Of a stretch of DNA of 64,000 nucleotides, positions 1 through 9,612 are shown piece by piece (the first letter of the stretch is position 1; every line of letters begins with the position of its first letter). The notes under the pieces were generated by a model. The model had not been told where the DNA came from. It ran no database searches and saw only the letters and a program-made list of their open reading frames with translations. This DNA is from CAXQZU01 sp964228555 (GTDB lineage Bacteria > Planctomycetota > PLA2 > JAEUHO01), in contig CAXQZU010000017.1 in NCBI GenBank assembly GCA_964228555.1, forward strand, positions 1-64,000. Reading direction: 5' to 3'. The position numbers and the translations under genes were made by a program.

Positions 1-399
1 GCCCGTGGCCAGGCGCAGGTCGTAGCGCTGCTGCCAGGTCGGCTCGAAGCGGTAGCGCTGCCGGTCGGGCAGCGCCTCCGACCAGTGGATCTCCAGCGAC
101 GCCCCCGGGATGTTCTGCTCCTTCCACGCCAGCGAGAGGCCACCCGGGCTGGCCGCCACCAGCGCCCCCACCGCGTCCGGGATGCGCGACAGCAGGCTGT
201 GGCCCACCCAGTAGGCATTCCATTCCGTGGCCGCCCCGGGCGAGGCCGCCCCCCCACGCGGCGGCCGCGCCTCGCCGCCGCGCGCCCAGCAGGGGCCGGC
301 CAGCAGCAGGCCCAGCACCGCGGCCAGGAGCACTCGCGTCCACGCACGCCTGCCTCGCACGCCACCCCGCCCGCGAGAACGTGCAGCCGCCTTCAGCAT
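1..399 (-). CDS. Secreted protein, possibly SGNH-hydrolase-like (3' end beyond window)
   Basis: The frame is open from an ATG at 399 to the window edge, giving 133 codons. A basic N-terminus is followed by a hydrophobic stretch (VLLAAVLGLLLAG) and a likely signal-peptidase site near GPCWARG, so the product is probably exported. Just after the signal the sequence reads WNAYWVGHSLLSRIP. GHSL in this position resembles the first block of GDSL/SGNH-fold esterases with Asp replaced by His, but only this block is visible and the catalytic Asp/His region lies outside the window. Base composition matches the high-G+C bulk of the window, unlike the operon that follows. The function is a weak suggestion; the secreted nature is better supported. 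Confidence 0.55.
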   Translation of the reverse strand, partial: MLKAAARSRGRGGVRGRRAWTRVLLAAVLGLLLAGPCWARGGEARPPRGGAASPGAATEWNAYWVGHSLLSRIPDAVGALVAASPGGLSLAWKEQNIPGASLEIHWSEALPDRQRYRFEPTWQQRYDLRLATG

Positions 400-502
400 G
401 GCCACCTCCGGGAAACGTGCGTGCCGCGCCCCGGCATGGCCGCACGCTGCCCCCCAAGGATAGTCCGCCGCGCAGGGCCCGCCGCCGGCGCACAGGCGTC
501 CG

Positions 503-1021
503 TCACGCCCTCTGGATGAGGCGCAAGATCGTGGCTGCCGCATCCTCGGCAGCCATGCACGTGATGTCGAGGCCGATGGCTGGCCCAAGGCTTGCCCGCA
601 TCTCGGCGTTGATGCGGGCCGAGACCGCCAGGTCATGGAAGAAGCCAGCCGGGCGGCCAGCGACCCGGGCTGCCAGGACAGCCTCCTCGGCATGCAGCAT
701 GATGCTGCACATCGTGGCCGCGGGCTGGCGGGCACGCAGGACCTCCTCGAAGTAGACCGCCTTGCCACCGCTGAAGGTGTCCACCACGACGACAGGGCAG
801 TACCCAAGGGTTGACAGCTGGACGGCCAGCCCTGCACAGGCACCGAGCATGGCCAGGTGCTCGTCCCGGTCCTTCCAGCGGGGCGCATTCACCATGCAGC
901 GCACCATGTCCACCTCCAGCGTGGACGCGGCGGGCAGCATCGCGGCCAGCAAGCGTGCGACCGTTGACTTGCCCACGCCCGGAGCTCCCCCCAGCAGCAC
1001 GTACTGGAGCGCCCCGTCCAT
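503..1021 (-). CDS. P-loop kinase/ATPase, small AAA_33-like protein
   Basis: This is a 172-residue protein with a Walker A motif GGAPGVGKST at residues 11-20 directly after the first beta strand, as in small phosphotransferase-type P-loop kinases. A hydrophobic strand VVVVDTF in mid-protein could be the Walker B-like strand. The start at 1021 is chosen because ATG overlaps the TGA of the upstream radical SAM gene (TGATG). A longer upstream reading exists but would run inside the radical SAM gene. It is the last gene of a three-gene operon whose base composition is lower than its surroundings. The substrate is unknown; a sugar, a nucleotide or a small molecule tied to the glycan-like operon is possible. 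Confidence 0.75.
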   Translation of the reverse strand: MDGALQYVLLGGAPGVGKSTVARLLAAMLPAASTLEVDMVRCMVNAPRWKDRDEHLAMLGACAGLAVQLSTLGYCPVVVVDTFSGGKAVYFEEVLRARQPAATMCSIMLHAEEAVLAARVAGRPAGFFHDLAVSARINAEMRASLGPAIGLDITCMAAEDAAATILRLIQRA

Positions 1022-2043
1022 CACTTGAAGAGCAACTGGCGGGGCTTGTTGCAGGACATCGCCTTGCAGGGCAGGTTGCAGGTCTTCATGACGCGCGAGA
1101 CCTCGGTCGACCGGCGCGTGCACAGGATCTCGAGGATGTCTTGCTGGGCGATGTTTCCCAGCGGCTCTCGAGCCAAGGGTATCCTCCGGTGGTCGAAGCA
1201 CTTCACCACGTCCCCGTTGGGATAGATGCAGATGTTCTTGCGCGCATCGCAGGGCGTGTCGTCACGCACCATCTCGTCGGGCGTCACCTGGCTGGACCAG
1301 TTCCTCGCGCCGAAGTCTTGGTACAGCTGCGTGTTGTGCTGGATGCCGTGCAGCCTGCACCATGCAATCACGCCATCCACCTCCTGCGCCGACTCGCGCG
1401 CCAGGACCGACTGGACCCGCAACTGGTCACCGAGGATCTCCCGGGCGAGGAGGATCTTGGGCATGACGAGGTCGAAGGTCTGCGTGCCGCGGAACTCGTT
1501 CCACTTCTCGCGGTTGACAGAATCGACCGAGATCACGAGGATGTGGCCAAGCTCTCCATAGCGACGCAGGAAGGCCTCGTCGAGCATGCGGCCGTTCGTG
1601 ATCATCACCATGGGCACCGCGAGGCGCGCGGCCTCCTCGGCAATCTGGGCGACGTCCCGCTTGAAGAGGAGCGGCTCGCCTCCCGTCAAGGTGACCTGGT
1701 AGAGGTTGCGGTGCAAGCGCTCCAGGCAGCGGAGGAAGTGCTCCACGCGCAGGTGCTGCTGGCGCGATTCGGGATGCTCCCAGATGGCGCATTTCGGGCA
1801 CCGGTCATTGCACGCGTTCGTGATCATGTAGATCAACTCGTTGCTCTTCACGCCATAGAATCGGCGGATGGGCGTACGGTGCCAGCGGTAGATCGACCAC
1901 TCGATCGACTTGAGGGCCAGCATCGGCACGTACAGCAGGGGGTTGCGGACCCGGCGCACGAAGTGGGCCATCTCGCCGAGGTAGTCCTGCACCCCGTGCA
2001 GGAAGCGTGGTTGTGCCTGCTTGAGGCGGTAGACGAGGCTCAT
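1021..2043 (-). CDS. Radical SAM/SPASM-like enzyme
   Basis: This is a 340-residue radical SAM enzyme. The [4Fe-4S]-SAM motif C-x3-C-x2-C is at C78, C82 and C85 (NACNDRCPKC), followed by the SAM-binding LTGGEPLL block. The C-terminal 80 residues contain seven further cysteines (about 266, 273, 283, 309, 323, 327, 332), typical of a SPASM-type domain holding auxiliary iron-sulfur clusters. The start at 2043 overlaps the TGA of the glycosyltransferase gene as ATGA, which argues for translational coupling; an upstream in-frame start at 2082 is less likely. Enzymes of this kind modify peptides or carbohydrates. With a GT2 glycosyltransferase and a kinase in the same operon, a sugar or surface-polymer modification is a reasonable guess. 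Confidence 0.88.
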   Translation of the reverse strand: MSLVYRLKQAQPRFLHGVQDYLGEMAHFVRRVRNPLLYVPMLALKSIEWSIYRWHRTPIRRFYGVKSNELIYMITNACNDRCPKCAIWEHPESRQQHLRVEHFLRCLERLHRNLYQVTLTGGEPLLFKRDVAQIAEEAARLAVPMVMITNGRMLDEAFLRRYGELGHILVISVDSVNREKWNEFRGTQTFDLVMPKILLAREILGDQLRVQSVLARESAQEVDGVIAWCRLHGIQHNTQLYQDFGARNWSSQVTPDEMVRDDTPCDARKNICIYPNGDVVKCFDHRRIPLAREPLGNIAQQDILEILCTRRSTEVSRVMKTCNLPCKAMSCNKPRQLLFK

Positions 2044-2792
2044 CGCATGTTCCCCCGGTAGATGGCCTCGGATGCGTCCCACATCAACACGGTGTGGCCC
2101 TCGTAGAGCGTCGCGCTCGAGCTCTTGTACTTCTTGAACAGCCCGATGAAGCGCCGCAGCCCGCGCAAGGTGCTGGTGTAGCCGTAGTCATGCCAGAGCG
2201 TCGCATCGGCACAGAACCCGATCCGGTACTTGCTGCGAAGTCGCAGGCACAGGTCCACATCCTCCCCGGCGGCCGTGGGGAAGCGCTCGTCGAAGGGGAA
2301 CTCCTCCACCGCGAAGGCCTTCATGCCGAAGTTGAGCGAGGGCATGTACCAGAGTTCCTTGCGGTGCGGCAGCAGCCACTTCCCGCACAGGGTCCCGTTG
2401 AGGTCGTGATAGCGGTCGAGCAAGGTCGTGCCCCACGAGTAGGTCATGCCGCCCACGGCGGCAAACTCGGCGCCGGCGAGGAACCTGCTCATGTGCGCGT
2501 GCCAGTCCGCATGCAGCACGCAGTCGTGGTCCGTGAAGAAGACTTGCTCGCATCCGTCCGCGAGAGCCCTAGCAGCCGCCATGTTGCGCGCACGTGCTGG
2601 CCCCCCGTTGACGGGCAGGCGCAGGTGCTCGACGCCAGCCACGTCGATGGCGTGCGCGCGCGGGCTGCCGTCATCGACGACATAGATCCTGTCGAAGGGA
2701 CGCGATTGCCCAGCGACGCTCTGCAAGAGTCGCTGGAGGCACTGCTCGTCCCACTCGGACTGGATGAAGCACGGGATGATGAGGGCGTTCAT
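2040..2792 (-). CDS. GT2-family glycosyltransferase
   Basis: This 250-residue GT-A protein has the N-terminal nucleotide-sugar strand followed by VVDDGS, the NGGPARARN block and a metal-binding DxD-type motif in FFTDHDC. A C-terminal GEDVDLCLR segment supplies the catalytic-base ED motif seen in rhamnosyl- and galactosyltransferase-like members. No membrane segment is evident, so it should act at the cytoplasmic face. GGAGGAGGGG lies directly before the ATG. It heads an operon with the radical SAM and P-loop genes, overlapping the next gene by four bases. Sampled lines of this operon are about 58-67% G+C against 72-78% elsewhere, suggesting transfer. Confidence 0.88.
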   Translation of the reverse strand: MNALIIPCFIQSEWDEQCLQRLLQSVAGQSRPFDRIYVVDDGSPRAHAIDVAGVEHLRLPVNGGPARARNMAAARALADGCEQVFFTDHDCVLHADWHAHMSRFLAGAEFAAVGGMTYSWGTTLLDRYHDLNGTLCGKWLLPHRKELWYMPSLNFGMKAFAVEEFPFDERFPTAAGEDVDLCLRLRSKYRIGFCADATLWHDYGYTSTLRGLRRFIGLFKKYKSSSATLYEGHTVLMWDASEAIYRGNMR

Positions 2793-3191
2793 CCCCTCCT
2801 CCAGGGCCTGTGTACGCGCAGGCGGCGGGCTTGCCGGCCGTCGACGACAGGTGCTGTGCAGGCGCGAACGGTCACGTGCATGTCGAGGCCCTTGGCCGGC
2901 ATCCCGTGCCGTTCACGCCACACGGAGCGCTCGAGAATCCTAGGGCCATGCTCATGCACGATCAAACGTCATGCTGCACCTTGCGCGCCCCCCGGTCCGG
3001 CCCGCCTGACCCGGGCATGTTTCGACCCGCCACCTTGGGGCTGAACTTTGGCGGACAGGCTGCGTTTCCCTGCCGAAAGCCGCCACTCCCTGCACGATCG
3101 GCCCCGCCAGGCGAGGAGACTGCTCGAAACCTGGGCTTGCGCAGAACAGCGCCAGTTGCCCGCCAGCACCGTCCTGTGCGGGAATCAAAGG
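2793..3191. other. Intergenic region between glycosyltransferase operon and tRNA
   Basis: About 400 bases contain no convincing gene. Open frames here have no start signal or recognisable product. On the minus strand a TAGGAT hexamer at 2937-2942 could be a -10 element for the glycosyltransferase operon, which would give a leader of about 140 bases. The rest shows no clear structure. Confidence 0.5.
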
Positions 3192-3265
3192 TGGGCCCGC
3201 CTGGACTCGAACCAGGGACCAAGGGATTATGAGTCCCCTGCTCTGACCGACTGAGCTACGGGCCC
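3192..3265 (-). tRNA. tRNA(CAU), probably tRNA-Ile2
   Basis: The minus strand folds as a 74-base cloverleaf. Acceptor GGGCCCG (3265-3259) pairs with CGGGCCC (3199-3193), the discriminator is A at 3192, the anticodon loop is CTCATAA (3233-3227) with CAU at 3231-3229, and the T loop contains GTTCGAGTC. The CCA end is not encoded. A CAU anticodon can mean Met or the minor Ile isoacceptor whose C34 becomes lysidine. The acceptor start GGGCCCGTAGCTCAG, the C4-G69 and C5-G68 pairs used by TilS, and the block GACTCATAATC followed by TTGGTC favour tRNA-Ile2 over elongator Met. Many automatic pipelines would label it tRNA-Met. Confidence 0.93.
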
Positions 3266-3288
3266 GCGATGCACTGCCGTGCTGGGGC

Positions 3289-3294
3289 AGGATA
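3289..3294 (-). promoter_or_regulatory. -10 element for tRNA(CAU)
   Basis: TATCCT lies on the minus strand 24 bases upstream of the mature tRNA 5' end, giving a predicted start near 3282 and a short 5' leader for RNase P to remove. Confidence 0.5.
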
Positions 3295-3408
3295 CGGCGG
3301 CGCGGGCGGGGCGCGACGGGTGGGCGGACCGGGTGCTGCTTGCGCGGGGCGTGCGGCCCGCTACGCCGGGGGTGTGCACGCCCCGGGCGTGGCACCTGGA
3401 GGCTTCCG

Positions 3409-4809
3409 GTGGCGAGCACGAGCACCTTCCGCAAGGAGACGGTGATGCCCGTGGCGGCGGGCATGCTGTACCGCTGGCACGCGCGGCCCGGGGCCTTCGA
3501 GCGGCTGGTGCCGCCGTGGCAGCAGATCCGGATGGTGGAGCGCCACGGGTCGATCCGGGAAGGCGACCGCACGGTGCTGCGCATGCGGCTGGCGCCGCTG
3601 GCGTGGACCACGTGGGTGGCCGTGCACGAGGGCCACGAGGAGGGCCGCGCCTTCTGTGACGTGCAGTCCAAGGGGCCCTTCGCGCGCTTCCGGCACGTGC
3701 ACCGCTTCGAGGACGCGCCCGAGGGCGGCTCGGTGCTGGTGGACGCCATCGAGTGGGCGCTGCCGATGGGCGTGCTGGGCCGCGTGCTGGGCGGGCCGCG
3801 CGTGCGGGCCGACCTCGCGCGCGCCTTTGCCTACCGGCACGCCATCACGCGCGGCGACCTCGCCGCACACGCCTCGCTGGGCAGCGAGGCGCGTCCGCTG
3901 CACGTGCTGGTGACGGGCGCCACGGGGCTGGTGGGCTCGGCCCTGGTGCCCTTCCTCACCACGGGCGGGCACACCGTCACGCGCGTGGTGCGCGGCACGC
4001 CGGGCGCGGGCGAGGTGGCGTGGGACCCGGCCACGGGCCCGCACGACCCGGATCGCTGGCCGCGGGCCGACGCGCTCGTGCACCTGGCCGGCGAGAACAT
4101 CGCGGGCCGGCGCTGGTCGGCGCGCCAGCGCGAGCGGCTGCGCGCGAGCCGCGTAGAGGCCACGCAGCGGCTGCTGGAGGGGCTGGCCCGTGCCGGCCGC
4201 CTGCCGCCGGTGCTGGTGTCGGCCAGCGCGGTGGGCGTGTACGGCGACCGCGGCGACGAGCCGCTGGACGAGGCGAGCGCGCCCGGCAGCGGCTTCCTGG
4301 CGGAGCTGGGACAGGCGTGGGAGGCCAGCACGCGCGTGGCGCGCGAGGCCGGCACGCGCACGGCCCTGCTGCGGCTGGGCGTGGTGCTCTCGCCGCGCGG
4401 CGGCGCGCTGGCGCGCCTGCTGCCGCCGGCGCGCGCAGGCGTGCTGGGCCCGCTGGGCTCGGGGCGGCAGTGGATGCCGTGGATCGCGCTCGACGACGTG
4501 CTGGACGTGGTGCTGCGCGCCCTGCTGGATGCACGCGTGCAGGGCCCGGTGCTGGCCGTGGCGCCGGGCGCCGTGCGGCAGGCCGACCTCGCGCGCACGC
4601 TGGGGCGCGTGCTCGGCCGGCCCGCGTTCCTGCCCATGCCGGGCTGGGCCGCGCGCGTGGCCTTCGGCCCCATGGCGCGCGAGGTGCTGCTGGCCGGGCA
4701 GCGCTGCACGCCGGCCAGGCTGGAGGCGCTGGGCCACGTGTTCCGCTTCCGCGAGCTGGAGCCGGCCCTGCGCCACCTGCTGGGGCGGGCTGGCCCTGCC
4801 CCCGCGTAG
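3409..4809 (+). CDS. SRPBCC-NAD(P)-epimerase fusion (TIGR01777/SDR39U1-like)
   Basis: The protein has about 466 residues and two parts. The N-terminal 150 residues resemble SRPBCC (cyclase/dehydrase) domains, starting STFRKETVMP and containing WHARPGAFERLVPPW and FRHVHRF. The remainder is a TIGR01777 atypical SDR with VTGATGLVGSALV as the nucleotide-binding glycine motif and ASAVGVYGDRG. Fusions of these two domains are known in this family, and no precise reaction is established. The GTG at 3409 is chosen because GGAGG lies six bases before it and the alignment to the family N-terminus begins there; a longer frame from TTG 3340 has no such support. The stop codon overlaps the promoter hexamer of the photolyase gene that follows. 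Confidence 0.85.
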   Translation: MASTSTFRKETVMPVAAGMLYRWHARPGAFERLVPPWQQIRMVERHGSIREGDRTVLRMRLAPLAWTTWVAVHEGHEEGRAFCDVQSKGPFARFRHVHRFEDAPEGGSVLVDAIEWALPMGVLGRVLGGPRVRADLARAFAYRHAITRGDLAAHASLGSEARPLHVLVTGATGLVGSALVPFLTTGGHTVTRVVRGTPGAGEVAWDPATGPHDPDRWPRADALVHLAGENIAGRRWSARQRERLRASRVEATQRLLEGLARAGRLPPVLVSASAVGVYGDRGDEPLDEASAPGSGFLAELGQAWEASTRVAREAGTRTALLRLGVVLSPRGGALARLLPPARAGVLGPLGSGRQWMPWIALDDVLDVVLRALLDARVQGPVLAVAPGAVRQADLARTLGRVLGRPAFLPMPGWAARVAFGPMAREVLLAGQRCTPARLEALGHVFRFRELEPALRHLLGRAGPAPA

Positions 4810-4812
4810 CCT
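4807..4812 (+). promoter_or_regulatory. -10 element, leaderless photolyase promoter
   Basis: TAGCCT ends six bases before the ATG at 4819, placing the predicted transcription start at the start codon. Its first three bases are the stop codon of the preceding gene. Confidence 0.45.
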
Positions 4813-4818
4813 GCCGCC

Positions 4819-6318
<1,500 letters not shown>

Positions 6319-6488
6319 CCGTGCGCCCGCGCCGGAGCGCCCGGATCCTGCGCGAGGCGTGGGGCCCAGCCCGGGCGAATCCCCGTTGTTAGGCGATTGG
6401 TCCGGGCAGGGTATCGGGCGCTGGGGTGCTCCGGTCGTGTCATCTGCCCGTGGCACGCGCATTTTTGCCCCCCCTGTCCCCGGGCTCG

Positions 6489-6503
6489 GGTACATCTCTT
6501 GCT
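6489..6503 (+). promoter_or_regulatory. Sigma-54-like -24/-12 promoter candidate
   Basis: The bases GGTAC-ATCTC-TTGCT keep the GG-N10-GC spacing of sigma-54 promoters (consensus TGGCAC-N5-TTGCW) with one change in the GGCAC block. It would start transcription about 180 bases before the VWA/HEAT gene. GG-N10-GC alone is common in G+C-rich DNA; the local A+T-rich context and intact TTGCT make this one better than chance. Confidence 0.35.
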
Positions 6504-6594
6504 TGGAGCCTGGCGGTTGCGCCAACGCGTAAAACGAGCCTTCTCATTCCACACATTTCCCCTTTTCTCCAGCTCGTTGCCGCCAGATCCATTC

Positions 6595-6638
6595 GCATCG
6601 TGATGTCCCCGGCATGTCTTGCCGCTGCATCGTGATGC
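6595..6638. repeat. Two operator-like dyads, 32 bp apart
   Basis: The 11-mer GCATCGTGATG occurs at 6595-6605 and 6627-6637. With the next base, the second copy is a perfect dyad (GCATC-GT-GATGC); the first has T as its last base. The copies are 32 bp apart, close to three helical turns, and lie 57-100 bp upstream of the start codon at 6695. This is the geometry expected for binding sites of a dimeric regulator. Confidence 0.45.
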
Positions 6639-6690
6639 CTCTCGGCGCGGCCTGCGGGGCCTCTGCGTGACAGGGCCCGCGGCCCGGGGC

Positions 6691-6696
6691 TAGCAT
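6691..6696 (+). promoter_or_regulatory. -10-like TAGCAT at start of VWA/HEAT gene
   Basis: TAGCAT overlaps the ATG at 6695 and ends seven bases before an in-frame GTG at 6704. If it is used as a -10 element, the transcript would be leaderless and begin at that GTG. Confidence 0.35.
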
Positions 6697-9466
6697 GCGC
6701 CCCGTGGCATCCCACCAGGCCCTCGTGACGCGTTGGCTGGCGCTGGCGGCGGTGGCCACGGCCTTCCTGCTGGCGCAGGGGCTGGCCGGCGGCGACGGCG
6801 ACCGAGACACTCCCTACCTCGCGCGCCTCAAGCCGGGACACTGCCCATGCGACCAGGGGCAGGCCTGCTGGCACTACCTGCGCTCGCCGATGAAGCCGCC
6901 CACGGACCGATGCCGCTGTGGCTGCTGCCTCGCGGGCGGCACGTGCGAGGGGCGCGAGCGGCCCAAGGGCACCAGCGGTGCCTGCTGGAGCAGCGGCAAG
7001 GAAGAGTGCTTCTGGAAGCGCCACGCGCATTCGTGGCGGCTGCAGTGCAGCGAGTGCTGGACGAACAGCGAGTGCGAGGCCTGCGACGCCGACCTGGGCG
7101 GGCGCGACCCCAAGGTGGTCGAGCGGCTCGCCAAGGCGCTGGAGGTCGAGGGCAGCACGAAGAAGTGGCCGCTCTCGGTCGTGTTCTCGCCGCACTTCTA
7201 CATCGTCACGGACCTCGAGCGGCAGGTGAAGGTGCCCGTCGAGGGCGGGAGCTTCCGCATCGCCTCGGCCCACGAGATCGCGCACCTCTACGCGCAGCGG
7301 GCCGAGCAGGCGTGGGAAGACTTCGGCCACTGGTTCGGCGGCGACCTGCGCCTGTCCAAGCCCATGGCCATCTTCCTCGTGGGCAAGGCGTCCACGGAGG
7401 CCGCCATCCAGGAGAAGTACTTCGGCGGCGCGCGCACGAACATGGTCTACGGCGCGGGCGGCGGCGATCGCATCTCGGCGGGCCTCGCGGGCAACGGCTT
7501 CGCCGCGTGCTACGCCGAGGAGGGCAGCGACCTGTCGATGCATGCCTACGTGCGGCACATGGTCGGCCACATCCTCTTCAGCTGCTGGGCGGGCGGCTCG
7601 GGGATGAAGAAGGAGTGCCCGATCTGGGCCTTCGAGGGGGCGGCCTACTTCCTCGAGAAGCTGCTGCCCGAGCACGCCGACCTCGCGCACTACTGCAGCA
7701 GCGAGAGCGCCGCCCCCTCGGGCAGCCCCAAGGACTGGGACAAGAAGGCACGCGGCCAGGCCGGCGGCCGGCTGGACCCCATCGAGACCTGGTTCGGACG
7801 CGGCTCGCTGGGCTCATTCACCTACGAAGACCGCATCCGGGCGTGGTCGGTGTTCGACCTCGCCCTGCGCGAGGACCGCGACCGCTTCCTCAAGGCCCTG
7901 CGCGGCGTGCGCAAGGGCCAGGGCGAGGCACCCTCGTTCCGCGAGGCCTTCGGCTTCACGGCCGACGAGTTCCACAAGCGCTGGGTGGACCGCGTGACCG
8001 GCAAGCGCCCGACGCTGGGCGAGATGGCCAGGGAAGAGGATCTGGAGGTGGCCGGCGCGCGCGAGCGCGCCGCCATCGCCGCCGAGGAGGATCCCGAGGT
8101 GCTGGCGGGCCGCATCCGCGGGCTGGACCGCATCACCGACCTCAAGGTGCTGGAGGTGGTGGTGGGACGGCTGGACCACCCCAGCGATCATGTGCGCGAG
8201 TCGATCCTGCTGGTGCTGCAGCGCAGCAAGGACCCGGCGGTGGTGGCCTGGCTGCGCGCGCAGGGCCTGAAGCACAAGGACCCGCTGGGGCGCGCCGGCG
8301 TGGCGCGCGTGCTGGGCCTGGACCAGGACAAGGAGGCGCGGCCCGCGCTGGAGGCCATGCTGGCCTCGGAGTCGCACTGGCTGGCGCGCGCCAACGCGGC
8401 GCAGGCGCTGGCGCGCATCGGCGACCCGGCCTCGTTCGAGCCGCTTTCGGCGGCGATGTCGGAGACGCGCCCCAAGCCGTGGATCGCCATCGCCGACGCC
8501 GTGGCCACCTACGGCAGGCGCTGCCCGCAGGCCACGCTGGCCAGCATCCCCATGCTGGAGCACGCCGACTGGCAGGTGCGCGTGACGGCCTGCCGGGGCC
8601 TTGCGCGCTACGGCACCGAGGAGGCGCTCGACAAGCTCATCGAGCGCTTCGACACCGAGGGTGGGCGCCTGCAGCGCGAGCTCAAGGCGGCGCTGGTGGC
8701 CGTGGCTCGTGACGACCTGGGCGAGAGCGCCGACTCGTGGCGCGCGTGGTGGACGCAGCAGAAGCAGCGCCACGGCGGGCGCCTGCCGCCCGACCTGCCC
8801 CAGCCGCGCAACCCCGCCGACGACCGCTACGGGCCGGCCAAGCCCCCCACCAAGGACGAGCCGCGCTACTACGGCAAGCGCATCTTCTCGCGCGCCATCG
8901 GCTTCGTGCTCGACACCAGCGGCAGCATGGAGACGCTGCTGAAGGTGCCGCCCGACGCGGTCAAGCGGCTGGGCGACGTGCCCGCCGAGGGCACGCGGGG
9001 CCAGATCGCCAAGCAGGCCCTCACGGTGGCGCTGCGCTCGCTGGACCCGCGCGCGCGCTTCGCACTGGTGTTCTTCTCCAGCGAGGTGCGGCCCTGGAAG
9101 GACGGGCTGGTGCCGGTGGCGGGCAACGTGGAGTCGGCCGTGGGCGCGGTCGAGTCGGCGACGCTGGACGGCGAGACCAACATCCACGGCGCGCTCAAGG
9201 CCGCGCTGGGCCTGCACGGCAAGACCACGCTGGACGCCACGCTCGACCCCATCCCCGACACGGTCTACTTCCTCACCGACGGCAGCCCCACGCGCGGAGA
9301 GATCACGGCCACGCCCGAGATCCTGAGCTGGTTCGAGGACCTCAACCGCTTCGCCAAGGTGGAGATGCACGTGATCGCGCTGGGCTCGCTGGGGCTGGAC
9401 CTGCCCTTCCTGTCGCAGCTGGCCAAGGTGGGCGGGGGCCAGTTCATCCACGTGCCCGAGCGTTGA
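6695..9466 (+). CDS. Secreted HEAT-repeat/VWA-domain protein
   Basis: This 923-residue protein starts with a signal peptide (hydrophobic WLALAAVATAFLLAQGLAG). Residues about 50-135 are very cysteine rich. A middle region (about 150-450) resembles a degenerate metallopeptidase-like fold with the paired histidines MHAYVRHMVGHILFSCW but no clear HExxH. HEAT-type helical repeats follow at about 465-680, and a VWA domain at about 735-915 has a complete MIDAS: DTSGS at 740, the Thr in GETNIHG and the Asp in LTDGSPT. VWA/MIDAS domains bind metal and protein partners. An in-frame GTG at 6704 is an alternative start. A second VWA protein with helical repeats is at 58330-60015. The role is unknown; a substrate-binding or assembly function at the cell surface is plausible. 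Confidence 0.75.
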   Translation: MRPVASHQALVTRWLALAAVATAFLLAQGLAGGDGDRDTPYLARLKPGHCPCDQGQACWHYLRSPMKPPTDRCRCGCCLAGGTCEGRERPKGTSGACWSSGKEECFWKRHAHSWRLQCSECWTNSECEACDADLGGRDPKVVERLAKALEVEGSTKKWPLSVVFSPHFYIVTDLERQVKVPVEGGSFRIASAHEIAHLYAQRAEQAWEDFGHWFGGDLRLSKPMAIFLVGKASTEAAIQEKYFGGARTNMVYGAGGGDRISAGLAGNGFAACYAEEGSDLSMHAYVRHMVGHILFSCWAGGSGMKKECPIWAFEGAAYFLEKLLPEHADLAHYCSSESAAPSGSPKDWDKKARGQAGGRLDPIETWFGRGSLGSFTYEDRIRAWSVFDLALREDRDRFLKALRGVRKGQGEAPSFREAFGFTADEFHKRWVDRVTGKRPTLGEMAREEDLEVAGARERAAIAAEEDPEVLAGRIRGLDRITDLKVLEVVVGRLDHPSDHVRESILLVLQRSKDPAVVAWLRAQGLKHKDPLGRAGVARVLGLDQDKEARPALEAMLASESHWLARANAAQALARIGDPASFEPLSAAMSETRPKPWIAIADAVATYGRRCPQATLASIPMLEHADWQVRVTACRGLARYGTEEALDKLIERFDTEGGRLQRELKAALVAVARDDLGESADSWRAWWTQQKQRHGGRLPPDLPQPRNPADDRYGPAKPPTKDEPRYYGKRIFSRAIGFVLDTSGSMETLLKVPPDAVKRLGDVPAEGTRGQIAKQALTVALRSLDPRARFALVFFSSEVRPWKDGLVPVAGNVESAVGAVESATLDGETNIHGALKAALGLHGKTTLDATLDPIPDTVYFLTDGSPTRGEITATPEILSWFEDLNRFAKVEMHVIALGSLGLDLPFLSQLAKVGGGQFIHVPER

Positions 9467-9557
9467 GCGCGAGGGGCAGGGGCCGCCCCCGCCGGGACGC
9501 TCGCTGCGAGGGGGCGGGGCCCCCGCCGCCCCCACGACCGCGACGCGGGGCCGGCAG

Positions 9558-9563
9558 TAGGGT
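9558..9563 (+). promoter_or_regulatory. -10 element upstream of coiled-coil protein gene
   Basis: TAGGGT is followed after six bases by an ATG at 9570 that opens a short out-of-frame reading overlapping the real gene at 9613. The predicted start near 9569-9570 gives the gene a leader of about 44 bases containing AGGAG. Confidence 0.4.
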
Positions 9564-9612
9564 TGGAGCATGGCCGGGACCGCACGACGGACTCCGGCCC
9601 AGGAGACCTGCC

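Larger units (their letters stand above)
6319..6694. other. Intergenic regulatory region upstream of VWA/HEAT gene
   Basis: About 375 bases carry no gene. The middle (about 6440-6600) is much richer in A and T than its surroundings and is pyrimidine rich around 6540-6580. It contains a sigma-54-like promoter candidate, two copies of a dyad and a TAGCAT hexamer at the start of the next gene, each listed separately. Confidence 0.6.

Noticed and set aside
6445..6467. TGGCAC followed by TTTGC as a sigma-54 promoter
   Set aside because: The distance between GG and GC is 13 bases, not the required 10; the site at 6489-6503 fits better.
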